A DNA stretch of 64,000 bases from a virus. Shown in pieces: positions 18,441-26,018 of this stretch. The position numbers were made by a program, and so were the translations under genes. The stretch is from the IMG/VR virus record IMGVR_UViG_3300017991_000077, positions 33,476 to 97,475 of that record; one strand, 5' to 3'. Each line of letters begins with the position of its first letter. Positions within the stretch are counted from its first letter, which is position 1. A model generated the notes under the pieces. That model was not told where the DNA came from and did no database searches. It saw only the letters and a list, made by a program, of their open reading frames with translations.

Positions 18441-18866
18441 ATGCAGCGCGGAGAACTGTCCAATCGGCCCGCAGCTATTTGTGGCGTTGATTACCGAGTG
18501 TTATTGGATATCAGATTTCCTTACGGATGGTTCCTCGTAAAAGTACCTGAGTTACTTCTAAGCAAACATTTTGAAGGTATGATGCGGGAGGCGTTACCTT
18601 GGCGTGTCGGTGCTCGGGGTTGGCTTGAAAGAAACTGGGAAAGGAGGTTCGCAAGCGTATCAGTAGGAGTGCCCTTGCTAGCACCAGCTATTGATATGAT
18701 TTTAGGGGACTACATCGCAGAGCAATATCATTTCGACACAGTTCAGGATTTCAGACAATGGGTCAGAATTACTCCCCAGGTATATCGAGTGTTCACTGAA
18801 GATGCAGCCTTGTTGGGGTTAGATAACATTACTTCTCGATTATCTGGTTGGACGGAGAAAGCGTAA
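18441..18866 (+). CDS. Hypothetical protein
   Basis: 141 residues, mixed composition, no membrane segment and no recognised motif. The stop codon overlaps the start of the DnaB-like helicase by one base, so translation is probably coupled. Confidence 0.5.
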   Translation: MQRGELSNRPAAICGVDYRVLLDIRFPYGWFLVKVPELLLSKHFEGMMREALPWRVGARGWLERNWERRFASVSVGVPLLAPAIDMILGDYIAEQYHFDTVQDFRQWVRITPQVYRVFTEDAALLGLDNITSRLSGWTEKA

Positions 18867-20131
18867 TGAACTACGAAGAGGCGTTGATTTCTAAGATATT
18901 GACGGAGGGGTGTCTTGAAGAGGTTTTGGACGCTAGAGTTTCTGTAGACCTTTTCGAATCGCATAAGGATGTTTGGGAATATGTTTTGGAGGTTTTTCGG
19001 GAACATGGGAGCGTTCCCCCAGTAGATACAGTCGAACAACGGTTTCGAGATTTTTCGATGGAGGTTTCAGAAACCTCGATGACATTTTTCATATCGGAGC
19101 TTCGTAAGAGATGGGTTCACAATACGATAGCCACGAGCATGAAGGTTCAGGCGGATCTCTTGAAGAAAAGAGAACCTTTGCAGGCTTTAGATGAAATGAG
19201 GGAAACTCTACTCAAGGCGGAGGTGGAATCGAGACCTGCAAAAGACTTGAATATTGTAGAAGAACCTGAGCGTCGTATTACTGCATATGAAGACATTGTA
19301 AAAGCAGGAGGTGTTACAGGTATTCCTACTCCTTGGGCATGTTTTAACGAGGTTACTCAGGGGTTTAATGGGGAAGAACTCATTATGATGGCTGGGAGGT
19401 CTGGAATTGGTAAAACGTGGTGTGAGGCAGTTTTGGCTTGTGCTCAGTGGTCGCTAGGTTATACGCCGATACTGTTTTCAAGAGAAATGGCGGTACATCA
19501 GATTGTTCGGCGTATTGATGCAGTGCATGCGCAGCTCCCGTACCAGAGATTTCGATCTGGGTTGTTGACTACTGATGAGTTTGAACGATGGTCGAAATCT
19601 TTGGCCGAAATGAAAGATGGGTTACCTTTTTGGGTGACGGGTGATGATGAGGGAAGATTGGGCGTATCTGGTATTGCGGCAAAGATTCATCGATATAAGC
19701 CGTCAATAGTCTATATCGACGGAGGTTATCTTTTAGAAGATGAGAGAGGTGCTCGAGCATCTTGGGAGCGGTGGTCTAATGTATGTCGGGATTTGAAGAA
19801 GCTGGCGCAACAGGAGAATCTTCCGATAGTCTTATCACATCAATTTAATCTGGAGGGTAAAGACGATAAAGGGGATGCAGATACTCTGAAGTATGGTGAC
19901 GTACAGATGTGGTTTGATTTGATTGTCGGGTTATATCAGACAGAGGATTTGCGATTGAATAAGGAGATGCTTTTTAAAATAAACAAACAACGAGAAGGAG
20001 AGAGACTTGAGTGGGTGACTGAATGGGATCTAGATAAGATGGTTTTCGAAGTAAAATCTGAAGGACGAGATGATGTAGGAGAGGCTGTTCCTTATGAAGA
20101 AGATTCAGAAGGAGACAGAGTACCTTTTTAA
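18866..20131 (+). CDS. DnaB-like replicative helicase
   Basis: 421 residues starting at an ATG overlapping the previous stop; a TTG at 18848 is a poorer choice. A short N-terminal helical domain (about 1-120) is followed by a RecA-like motor domain. Walker A is GRSGIGKT (177-184), Walker B IVYIDGG (about 278-284), and the PIVLSHQ segment is typical. The family unwinds DNA at the fork. The protein ends with an acidic tail. The loader (15962) and primase (20353) flank it. Confidence 0.85.
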   Translation: MNYEEALISKILTEGCLEEVLDARVSVDLFESHKDVWEYVLEVFREHGSVPPVDTVEQRFRDFSMEVSETSMTFFISELRKRWVHNTIATSMKVQADLLKKREPLQALDEMRETLLKAEVESRPAKDLNIVEEPERRITAYEDIVKAGGVTGIPTPWACFNEVTQGFNGEELIMMAGRSGIGKTWCEAVLACAQWSLGYTPILFSREMAVHQIVRRIDAVHAQLPYQRFRSGLLTTDEFERWSKSLAEMKDGLPFWVTGDDEGRLGVSGIAAKIHRYKPSIVYIDGGYLLEDERGARASWERWSNVCRDLKKLAQQENLPIVLSHQFNLEGKDDKGDADTLKYGDVQMWFDLIVGLYQTEDLRLNKEMLFKINKQREGERLEWVTEWDLDKMVFEVKSEGRDDVGEAVPYEEDSEGDRVPF

Positions 20132-20392
20132 ATGGCTGTATACGTTAGCGTTGAGTTGAAAGATGTTGGAAGTTTGATGGAAGCTATCCAATATGTAGTT
20201 GATCGAGAAGGCGAGCCTATAACTAAAGAAACAGCAGAATATTTACAGGAGACTCTTTCTCGGGTTCAACGGCATATTGATAACGAACATTATGGGGATG
20301 CAGCCGCTACGGAGATAACGCGGGTTTTAGATTTTCTTGGAGGAGGGAACTCATGGACGAAAGAAGAATCTTGGAGGTCTTGGAAGAGATAG
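20132..20392 (+). CDS. Small hypothetical protein
   Basis: 86 residues, helical, beginning directly after the helicase stop codon and overlapping the primase gene by 40 bases. No family recognised. The gene order suggests a replication accessory. Confidence 0.5.
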   Translation: MAVYVSVELKDVGSLMEAIQYVVDREGEPITKETAEYLQETLSRVQRHIDNEHYGDAAATEITRVLDFLGGGNSWTKEESWRSWKR

Positions 20393-21381
20393 ACGCCAAA
20401 AACATTTCAATTTATGATCGCAATATTCAGTGTTCTTGTTTCTTAGCTCCTTATCGAAGAGGACACGACTCCTACAGTGACCATGCAGGTTCGATGGGGA
20501 TTTCTATCGATTCCGAAGATGAAAGTAAGGTGCATTGTTTCAGTTGTGGATTCGGTGGTTCCTTTGTCAGAGCTGTTGAATTGTTGGATAAGTATAAAAG
20601 TCGGGTAGACCTTTCTAAGTTGCTTTCTCGAATGCGGGAGATTGAGGATAAGGACCCTGTTCAGGTGGCTGCATCTGTGGGAAGTTACGATGAGCCTTTG
20701 TTCCAGGCAGTGCGAAAGGCGTATTTGGGAGAATGTCTTTTGAGAATGTCCTTTTCTCCTGGAGCGCATACGAGCATTGTATCAAGGGGATTTTCTGTCG
20801 ATACACTTAAAACCTGGGAATGTCATTATGATGATCGCTATATGCGAGTAGTATTTCCTGTTCGAGACCGAGTACTTTCTTCGGGACTTAAATGTCATGC
20901 AGGTCTTGTAGGTGCAGTTGGCCGGACAGTAGTCAATAGCGATATAAAATATTTCAATTATTTTGGATTAGAAAAAGCAAATCATTTATATGGGGAGCAC
21001 TTAACTAAGACTGGACCAACTGTAGTGGTTGTAGAGGGAATATTAGATACTATTGCAGTTTGGCAGTCATTACAGAAAGCAGGTATGGGGGAGTATTGTG
21101 ATGTAGTTGGTTTGCTTGGAGCCTCTGCGTCAAATAAGCAAATGGCAAAATTGGCGTCTACCTGGGAGGAAATGATAGTCTTTCTAGACGATGATCCAGC
21201 AGGTTGGTCAGGTCAGCTCAGGTTGGTTAAAGGGTCTGGTAGAAAGGTTATGGTGAAAGGAGTTCAGTATCCCCGAGGAGTTCAGTATCCCCGAGGTAAA
21301 GGCAATGACCCGGCGAGTTTGATGCAGAACGGAGTAGATTTAGTACGCCTGATTAAGACTGCAAGTCTGCTGGTCTATTAG
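20353..21381 (+). CDS. DNA primase, zinc ribbon plus TOPRIM
   Basis: 342 residues. Cys27, Cys29, Cys62 and Cys65 (HCFSCGFGG) form a likely zinc ribbon of the CHC2 type. The TOPRIM part shows VVVVEGILDT (about 216-225) and VFLDDDPAG (about 266-274), the Glu and Asp-x-Asp metal ligands. It would make RNA primers for the DnaB-like helicase encoded just upstream. An 18-base tandem duplication inside the gene inserts six residues near the C-terminus. The ribosome binding site is GGAGGGAA. Confidence 0.85.
   Translation: MDERRILEVLEEIDAKNISIYDRNIQCSCFLAPYRRGHDSYSDHAGSMGISIDSEDESKVHCFSCGFGGSFVRAVELLDKYKSRVDLSKLLSRMREIEDKDPVQVAASVGSYDEPLFQAVRKAYLGECLLRMSFSPGAHTSIVSRGFSVDTLKTWECHYDDRYMRVVFPVRDRVLSSGLKCHAGLVGAVGRTVVNSDIKYFNYFGLEKANHLYGEHLTKTGPTVVVVEGILDTIAVWQSLQKAGMGEYCDVVGLLGASASNKQMAKLASTWEEMIVFLDDDPAGWSGQLRLVKGSGRKVMVKGVQYPRGVQYPRGKGNDPASLMQNGVDLVRLIKTASLLVY
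21259..21294 (+). repeat. Tandem 18-base duplication inside primase gene
   Basis: Two exact copies of GGAGTTCAGTATCCCCGA (21259-21276 and 21277-21294). The reading frame is kept, giving GVQYPR twice. Confidence 0.95.
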
Positions 21382-21398
21382 CATAGAAAGGAGATACG

Positions 21399-22001
21399 AT
21401 GTTTAGGTTTATGCTATTGTTGTGTCTATTGATGGGGGTTTCAGGAAGCAGTCTCGCGCAGAAAGCTATTTATGACCCAGTTTATTACGGCAAGCTTACG
21501 TCTCACAGAGGGCTGAAAGGTCTTGGTGTAGTTAGACCTCAGGGACGTCCAGTATCGCGGGAGCAGTGGACAGATATGGAACGTCTGTGGATGGCTCGGA
21601 GTGTTGTTGGCGAGGCGAGTTTTTTGGCTCTTGAAGAGCATGTGGAGATCGCCTGGGTATATGCGACCATTGCTCGGCAAAAAGGATTGTCTTTGTTGAG
21701 GGTTATCAAAGGGTATTCTGCAGCAGTCAAGCAAAGAAGTACTAAGACTCGTAAGTGGATTCTTGAGTTGAAGTTAAATGGAAGTAAGCCAAGACATTGG
21801 CCAAGTAATTTGAGTTGGAAGGTACATAAAAAATTATGGTTCCGGATACTCGATAATTTAGAGGAATGGGCCAAAGGTAATAGACCCAGTAAATTGGATG
21901 GGGCTAATCATTTTGGAGGAGATATGGATACTCCTGGTATTCGATGGGTAAAGTTAGACGCTCCCTACGCCAATAGTTTTTATCGAGCCGAAGCTAAATA
22001 A
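21399..22001 (+). CDS. Exported cell-wall hydrolase, SleB-like
   Basis: 200 residues. A signal peptide (about 1-20, LLLCLLMGVSGSSLA) precedes a domain with MARSVVGEASFLALEEHVEIAW, reminiscent of the SleB/lysozyme-like hydrolase pattern where the Glu of GEA is catalytic. The C-terminus has HFGGDMDTPGIRW. The family cleaves peptidoglycan. Export by the host Sec system would put it in the periplasm without a holin. It closes the replication block before promoter 22008. Confidence 0.6.
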   Translation: MFRFMLLLCLLMGVSGSSLAQKAIYDPVYYGKLTSHRGLKGLGVVRPQGRPVSREQWTDMERLWMARSVVGEASFLALEEHVEIAWVYATIARQKGLSLLRVIKGYSAAVKQRSTKTRKWILELKLNGSKPRHWPSNLSWKVHKKLWFRILDNLEEWAKGNRPSKLDGANHFGGDMDTPGIRWVKLDAPYANSFYRAEAK

Positions 22002-22007
22002 TACTGC

Positions 22008-22036
22008 TTGACAAAACTTTTTAATATACTTATCAT
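22008..22036 (+). promoter_or_regulatory. TTGACAAAACT-class promoter 1
   Basis: TTGACA (22008-22013) within TTGACAAAACT, 17-base spacer, TATCAT (22031-22036). It precedes the SSB gene by about 75 bases of leader. Confidence 0.8.
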
Positions 22037-22110
22037 TATTATCTACCTACATACATCAGTGGTCTAAGGGGAATTACGGCTAAAAGCCCACAATCAACAA
22101 AGGAGAAAAG

Positions 22111-22812
22111 ATGTCAAAAGCCAGTTGGTATTCTACAGGTAGTGACGCCGATGAAGCGGTGAAAGATGAAGTCGCAAGACAAGAAGCAGCCAGAGAAGAA
22201 AGATCAAGAAATCAGATTCGTCGCTGGTGGATGAGGCCGACGGACGAAGACGATGAGAAGCATTTAGTATTTGTTGACGATGAGAAGCATCCAGATGGAT
22301 ATAAGCTTCCTTTCGTATTTCGAGAGCATAATATCCATTTGAATGGACACTGGAGGAATTGGTTTACTTGTATCGAAGGGTTGCCAGGAGAAGATGGAAA
22401 GCCACAGCATTGTCCGTTGTGTAGGGCGGAGAATAGGCCCTATTTAGCGGCTGCATACACAGTCCAGAATAGGGATTCCTATACTGTAAAGGATGGGTCT
22501 ATTCGGAATGCTGACGGAACGGAGCTCAATCTGTTTGTATGTAAGACGAAGGTATACAAGATGATTCGGAAGGCCAGCAAGAAAAAGAAGGGGTTGCGGG
22601 GTTGGTTGGTGGAGGTTACCAGAACTTCTTCGGATGCTCCGAATACGGGTGACCTTTTTGAATTTGAAGAGTGGAACCAATTGCCGAAGAATGTAGTTCC
22701 TTATGACTACATGACTCTTTTTATGCCAAAGAGTGAAAAGGAGCTTGTAGACATATTGGCAGGAGGAGCAGCTAAAGAGGTAGAGGCACAAGACGACTTA
22801 ATACGGTTCTAA
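22111..22812 (+). CDS. Single-stranded DNA-binding protein, gp32-like
   Basis: 233 residues. The central region (HWRNWFTCIEG, then HCPLCRAENRP) has a CxxC zinc-type pair as in phage gp32-like proteins. The C-terminus is acidic and ends DDLIRF, close to the DDIPF-type tail that SSBs use to recruit partners. It has its own promoter (22008) and a strong ribosome binding site (AAAGGAGAAAAG), and lies next to the polymerase gene. SSB coats single-stranded DNA during replication and recombination. Confidence 0.7.
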   Translation: MSKASWYSTGSDADEAVKDEVARQEAAREERSRNQIRRWWMRPTDEDDEKHLVFVDDEKHPDGYKLPFVFREHNIHLNGHWRNWFTCIEGLPGEDGKPQHCPLCRAENRPYLAAAYTVQNRDSYTVKDGSIRNADGTELNLFVCKTKVYKMIRKASKKKKGLRGWLVEVTRTSSDAPNTGDLFEFEEWNQLPKNVVPYDYMTLFMPKSEKELVDILAGGAAKEVEAQDDLIRF

Positions 22813-22820
22813 CTCTTTGT

Positions 22821-22852
22821 GGGGGCCTGGTCACGTGGGGCTAGGCTCCTTT
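22821..22852 (+). terminator. Hairpin after SSB gene
   Basis: GGGGCCTGG pairs with CTAGGCTCC (ending 22849), with G-T wobbles, followed by TTTCATT. A weak terminator or attenuator; partial readthrough would feed the polymerase gene. Confidence 0.5.
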
Positions 22853-22872
22853 CATTAATTGAAAGGAAAACA

Positions 22873-22974
22873 ATGGATGCTCTATTTTTGGGGATTGTGT
22901 TTGTAGTCTCTTCCACCGTAGTTTATGTACTTTTGTATAGCATTAAGGCACTAGTAGAAAAGATATTCAAATAA
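22873..22974 (+). CDS. 33-residue single-pass membrane peptide
   Basis: ATG at 22873 follows GAAAGGAAAA. The peptide is almost entirely one hydrophobic helix (LFLGIVFVVSSTVVYVLLY) with a short basic end. Its stop codon overlaps the start of the polymerase gene (TAATG), so it may couple translation of the polymerase. Confidence 0.5.
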   Translation: MDALFLGIVFVVSSTVVYVLLYSIKALVEKIFK

Positions 22975-24827
22975 TGAATACCTTAACTATATTACCCAAG
23001 CATTTTCGAGAGCTTGAGCAGAAGCTTGAGCAGTTTCCTCGATATGGTCTTGATTACGAAACAACGAGTAGTCATCCACATCCGAAGGCGGCGCTGCATC
23101 ATGATAAGTTGCGAGTAGTCGGTTATGGGCTGGGGTTTCCTGATGGGAGCAAGACCTATGTTCCCATGGCTCATATTGATGGGGGTAACGCCCCGATGTC
23201 TGAGGCCATGACGACTTTAGAGAAAGCGGTATCTAATCCAAAGAAGGAGGTATGGGCACACGGGTTAAAATTTGAGATTCAAGCAAGTCGGGCGATTGGT
23301 CTCGAAATTCAGAATAAGAAGAGATGTAGTCTTCTTGCTCAGTGGTTACTCGGAAAAGGTTTTCGAGGGAGTAGGGGACATGGGCTCAAAGCTGCAGCCA
23401 AAGAATATTTAGGTGTGCAGATGACTGAATGGGGAGAAGTGATTTCTGAGACTAAACGAGCACATGAGGTATCCCCAGAAGTGATGGGTCCTTATTGCGG
23501 AGATGATAGTTTGCAGACTTTGCGTCTCGGCGAACTCTGGGTGCCGGAGATGCGGGAGTTGGATTTAATTCATGTGTTCGAAGATCTTGAGTGTCCTTTT
23601 GCTGAAGTGCTTACTCATATTCGTGAAGTGGGCTTTGCTATCAATCGAGATATGCTTTTGGAGATGCACGAGGATTTTTCGAAAGAGGAGAAAAGACTTG
23701 GGGACGCCTTTTACGATTTAGTAGGGGTCAGTATTTCTTCTAATCAGAAAATATCTAGGCGGTTGTATGAGGAACTCAAGTGGTGGCCTTGTAAGGGGTT
23801 CAAAAAAGGAGCCTCAGGGTATTATTCGATAGATAAAGGCCATAGAGAAAAACTGAAGTCTAGGTTGAAGGAGGGGTCTCCCGGATGGGCAGCACTTAAC
23901 CTCAAAAGTAAGCATGCCCAGATAGCAAAGCTGAATTCGACATATACTCATTCTCTAGTTAAAGCAGCCGACTCAAATGTAGATGGTCGTCTCCGATGTG
24001 AATTCAAGCAACATGGAACAGATACCGGAAGGTTATCCTCAGCTGATCCGAGTTTTCAAAACATTCCAAGTAGAGGTGACGGAAAAATAATTCGAGACGC
24101 TTTCATAGCGGAGGAGGGATGGGTAATTTGTGATGCAGATTATTCAGGAGCTGATTTAGTGATGATGGCTCATCTCTCTAGAGACCCCAAAATGCTAGAG
24201 TTGTTTAATCGGCCGAACAAGGAAGATAGGGATCTTCATCAGTTGACTGCTACTGAGTGTGATTGTCCGAGACCTACAGGGAAGGTTTTGAATCTTGGTC
24301 TTATTTATGAGATGGGGCCAGAAACCCTTTCGGGGAATTTAAAATGTAGTTTTCAAGTGGCGAAGATGATTCATGCGAAGTGGCACACTGCGTATCCAAT
24401 GGTTAGAGCTTATCATGCGAGGCAACATGCCTATGTTTTAAAGCATGGGTATGTGAGGACGATAACTGGACGTGTTCGGCTGCTTCCTGAAGTATATTCT
24501 AAGAATCCCCGAATTAGGGCTATGGGTTTACGAAACGCAGTCAATACTGCAGACCAAGGTTCGGTGGCCGATGTCATCAAAATCGCAATGAGGAATCTTT
24601 ATCTAGAATGGAAAGAGCGAGGAGTTCTTTATGATTATTGGACTAAGCAAGGAAAGGCTAAAATCCAGAGTCAAGTGCATGATGAGGTAATCTGTTCTCT
24701 TAGAAAAGATTTCGCAGAAGAGGGTAAGAACGACATCCAGAGGCATATGGAGAATGCGGTGAAACTTCGGGCACCTATGATAGCAGAGCCCGGACTAGGG
24801 CCTACTTGGTTGTCTGCGAAAGTATAG
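22974..24827 (+). CDS. polA: Family A DNA polymerase with 3'-5' exonuclease domain
   Basis: 617 residues with no 5' nuclease domain. Exonuclease motifs: LDYETT (Asp27, Glu29), AHGLKFE (95-101) and YCGDDS (174-179). Polymerase motifs: A, DADYSGAD (387-394); B, RPTGKVLNLGLIY (433-445); C, QVHDEV near 565. Within motif B the position equivalent to E. coli Pol I Phe762 is Leu (residue 441). The Tyr766 equivalent is kept, but the next residue is Glu, not Gly. This is the replicative polymerase, encoded with SSB, helicase and primase. Confidence 0.92.
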   Translation: MNTLTILPKHFRELEQKLEQFPRYGLDYETTSSHPHPKAALHHDKLRVVGYGLGFPDGSKTYVPMAHIDGGNAPMSEAMTTLEKAVSNPKKEVWAHGLKFEIQASRAIGLEIQNKKRCSLLAQWLLGKGFRGSRGHGLKAAAKEYLGVQMTEWGEVISETKRAHEVSPEVMGPYCGDDSLQTLRLGELWVPEMRELDLIHVFEDLECPFAEVLTHIREVGFAINRDMLLEMHEDFSKEEKRLGDAFYDLVGVSISSNQKISRRLYEELKWWPCKGFKKGASGYYSIDKGHREKLKSRLKEGSPGWAALNLKSKHAQIAKLNSTYTHSLVKAADSNVDGRLRCEFKQHGTDTGRLSSADPSFQNIPSRGDGKIIRDAFIAEEGWVICDADYSGADLVMMAHLSRDPKMLELFNRPNKEDRDLHQLTATECDCPRPTGKVLNLGLIYEMGPETLSGNLKCSFQVAKMIHAKWHTAYPMVRAYHARQHAYVLKHGYVRTITGRVRLLPEVYSKNPRIRAMGLRNAVNTADQGSVADVIKIAMRNLYLEWKERGVLYDYWTKQGKAKIQSQVHDEVICSLRKDFAEEGKNDIQRHMENAVKLRAPMIAEPGLGPTWLSAKV

Positions 24828-24836
24828 GAGAGATTA

Positions 24837-25022
24837 ATGGAGATTTCAGTAGCAGAGGCAAGAGAAGTTATTTCAAAGGCTTTTAAGGAGGACCCACATT
24901 TCAAATTTGGTTACATCGCCAATATTGCAGAGTTTCTTCATGATCGGGGTTATCTGAAACAGCCATTGAAAGATAAAAATGATGTAGCTGAGGCTGTGCT
25001 CGATTTAATATTTGAAGGGTAG
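24837..25022 (+). CDS. Small hypothetical protein
   Basis: 61 residues, helical, charged, with an AGGAGAG ribosome binding site. It follows the polymerase gene by nine bases. No family recognised. Confidence 0.5.
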   Translation: MEISVAEAREVISKAFKEDPHFKFGYIANIAEFLHDRGYLKQPLKDKNDVAEAVLDLIFEG

Positions 25023-25036
25023 TCCTATAGATAAGG

Positions 25037-25140
25037 ACGGTGCCGGCAGCTAAGATTTCGCGAGTTTTCGACAACAAAAGTACATAGCAAGAAGACCAGA
25101 CAATAATGTGTGGGTTCTTGAGGTTGTCGGCACCGTTTTA
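25037..25140 (+). ncRNA. Structured RNA element closed by a 9-bp helix and U-run
   Basis: ACGGTGCCG (25037-25045) is perfectly complementary to CGGCACCGT (25128-25136), which is followed by TTTTATATTT. Inside, CAAGAA (25088-25093) pairs with TTCTTG (25115-25120). A further hairpin GTCC/GGAC lies just upstream (25022-25038). The layout resembles the 14402-14510 element. It could be a terminator with a large loop, a small RNA or a leader. No promoter is obvious. Confidence 0.45.
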
Positions 25141-25154
25141 TATTTGGAGAAACA

Positions 25155-25387
25155 ATGTCCGAATCAAGAACTATTCCTTTGAAGCACCCTCCTTTTTAGA
25201 GGAGGTTTGTGAGGAATTGAGTTTATATAGACCTCGTGTCTTGGAGTGTACGGTAGATGAAAGTTGGATTGATATGAAGCTTCGTTGTGGAATCAACAAA
25301 AAGCCTGTTTGGTTCATAGGGCGTGTTTGGTATGACCGTCCATATTATATGTTGCATACCGGGTGGATTTGGATTGGAGTCTGGTGA
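25155..25387 (+). CDS. Hypothetical protein, probably read through a T-run frameshift
   Basis: The coding frame covering 25198-25387 is clear and ends in an ATGA overlap with the next gene, but no good start exists in that frame: the ATG at 25106 has no ribosome binding site and lies inside the structured RNA. An ATG at 25155 with GGAG upstream opens another frame (MSESRTIPLKHPPF, then TAG). A -1 shift on the T5 run at 25193-25197 would join them into about 77 residues. Alternatively one T is missing from the sequence. Function unknown. Confidence 0.4.
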
Positions 25388-25512
25388 TGAAACGACAACG
25401 AAAGAAGAATGCTAAGAGAGAAGCTCTATGGCTTGCGTGTTTGATAAAGGCACATCCTGGTTTAATATTCTTTTCTGGACCACGGAAACTCTATTATGTG
25501 GGTGAAGAGTAG
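25387..25512 (+). CDS. 41-residue basic peptide
   Basis: The ATG overlaps the previous stop (TGATGA). The N-terminus is strongly basic (MKRQRKKNAKRE), followed by a hydrophobic stretch (LWLACLIKAHPGLIFFSG). No family recognised. Confidence 0.45.
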   Translation: MKRQRKKNAKREALWLACLIKAHPGLIFFSGPRKLYYVGEE

Positions 25513-25545
25513 CTGAGGCTAGGTCAAAAAAAGGAAACTCAGCAT

Positions 25546-25743
25546 ATGATTAAAAATATACCCGATAAGCCAGGACACTACTGGTATTGTTTGCAGGGTA
25601 AAGACCCAATAATAATTAAGATAATTAAGCTTCCTGGTAGAGAGGCATGGACTACGATTGATGGATATGGATGTAAGGTAGAAGACCTTCCAGGAGTCGT
25701 AGGGCCATTAAGAATCGAGGATTTTATTCCTCCAGCCATTTAA
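25546..25743 (+). CDS. Small hypothetical protein
   Basis: 65 residues beginning MIKNIPDKPGHYWY, a start typical of small beta-rich phage proteins. AAAAGGAAACT precedes the ATG. No function assigned. Confidence 0.5.
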   Translation: MIKNIPDKPGHYWYCLQGKDPIIIKIIKLPGREAWTTIDGYGCKVEDLPGVVGPLRIEDFIPPAI

Positions 25744-25754
25744 CAGGTGAAATT

Positions 25755-26018
25755 ATGGCGACACATACTTTGAAGGCTTGGCCCAACTTTTTTGAGGCTG
25801 TGCGAAAAGGAATAAAGACTTTTGAAATCCGTAAAAACGATAGGGGATTTCGGGTAGGAGATATACTTAATCTTAATGAGTATGATCCTTCTAGAAAAAC
25901 CTATTCAGGAAATGTTTTGGAAATGAAGGTCACTTATCTGTTGAGTGATCCCCATTTCGGTCTTCAAGACGGATACGTGGTGATGGGTATTGTTCCGAGG
26001 AGTTTTCATGAGTTTTAA
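25755..26018 (+). CDS. DUF3850 / ASCH-like protein
   Basis: 87 residues matching the DUF3850 pattern: HTLKAWPNFFEAVRKGIKTF, EIRKNDRGFRVGD and DGYVVMG. These belong to the ASCH superfamily of small putative RNA-binding domains. The biological role in phages is not known. It overlaps the helicase gene by 11 bases. Confidence 0.8.
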   Translation: MATHTLKAWPNFFEAVRKGIKTFEIRKNDRGFRVGDILNLNEYDPSRKTYSGNVLEMKVTYLLSDPHFGLQDGYVVMGIVPRSFHEF

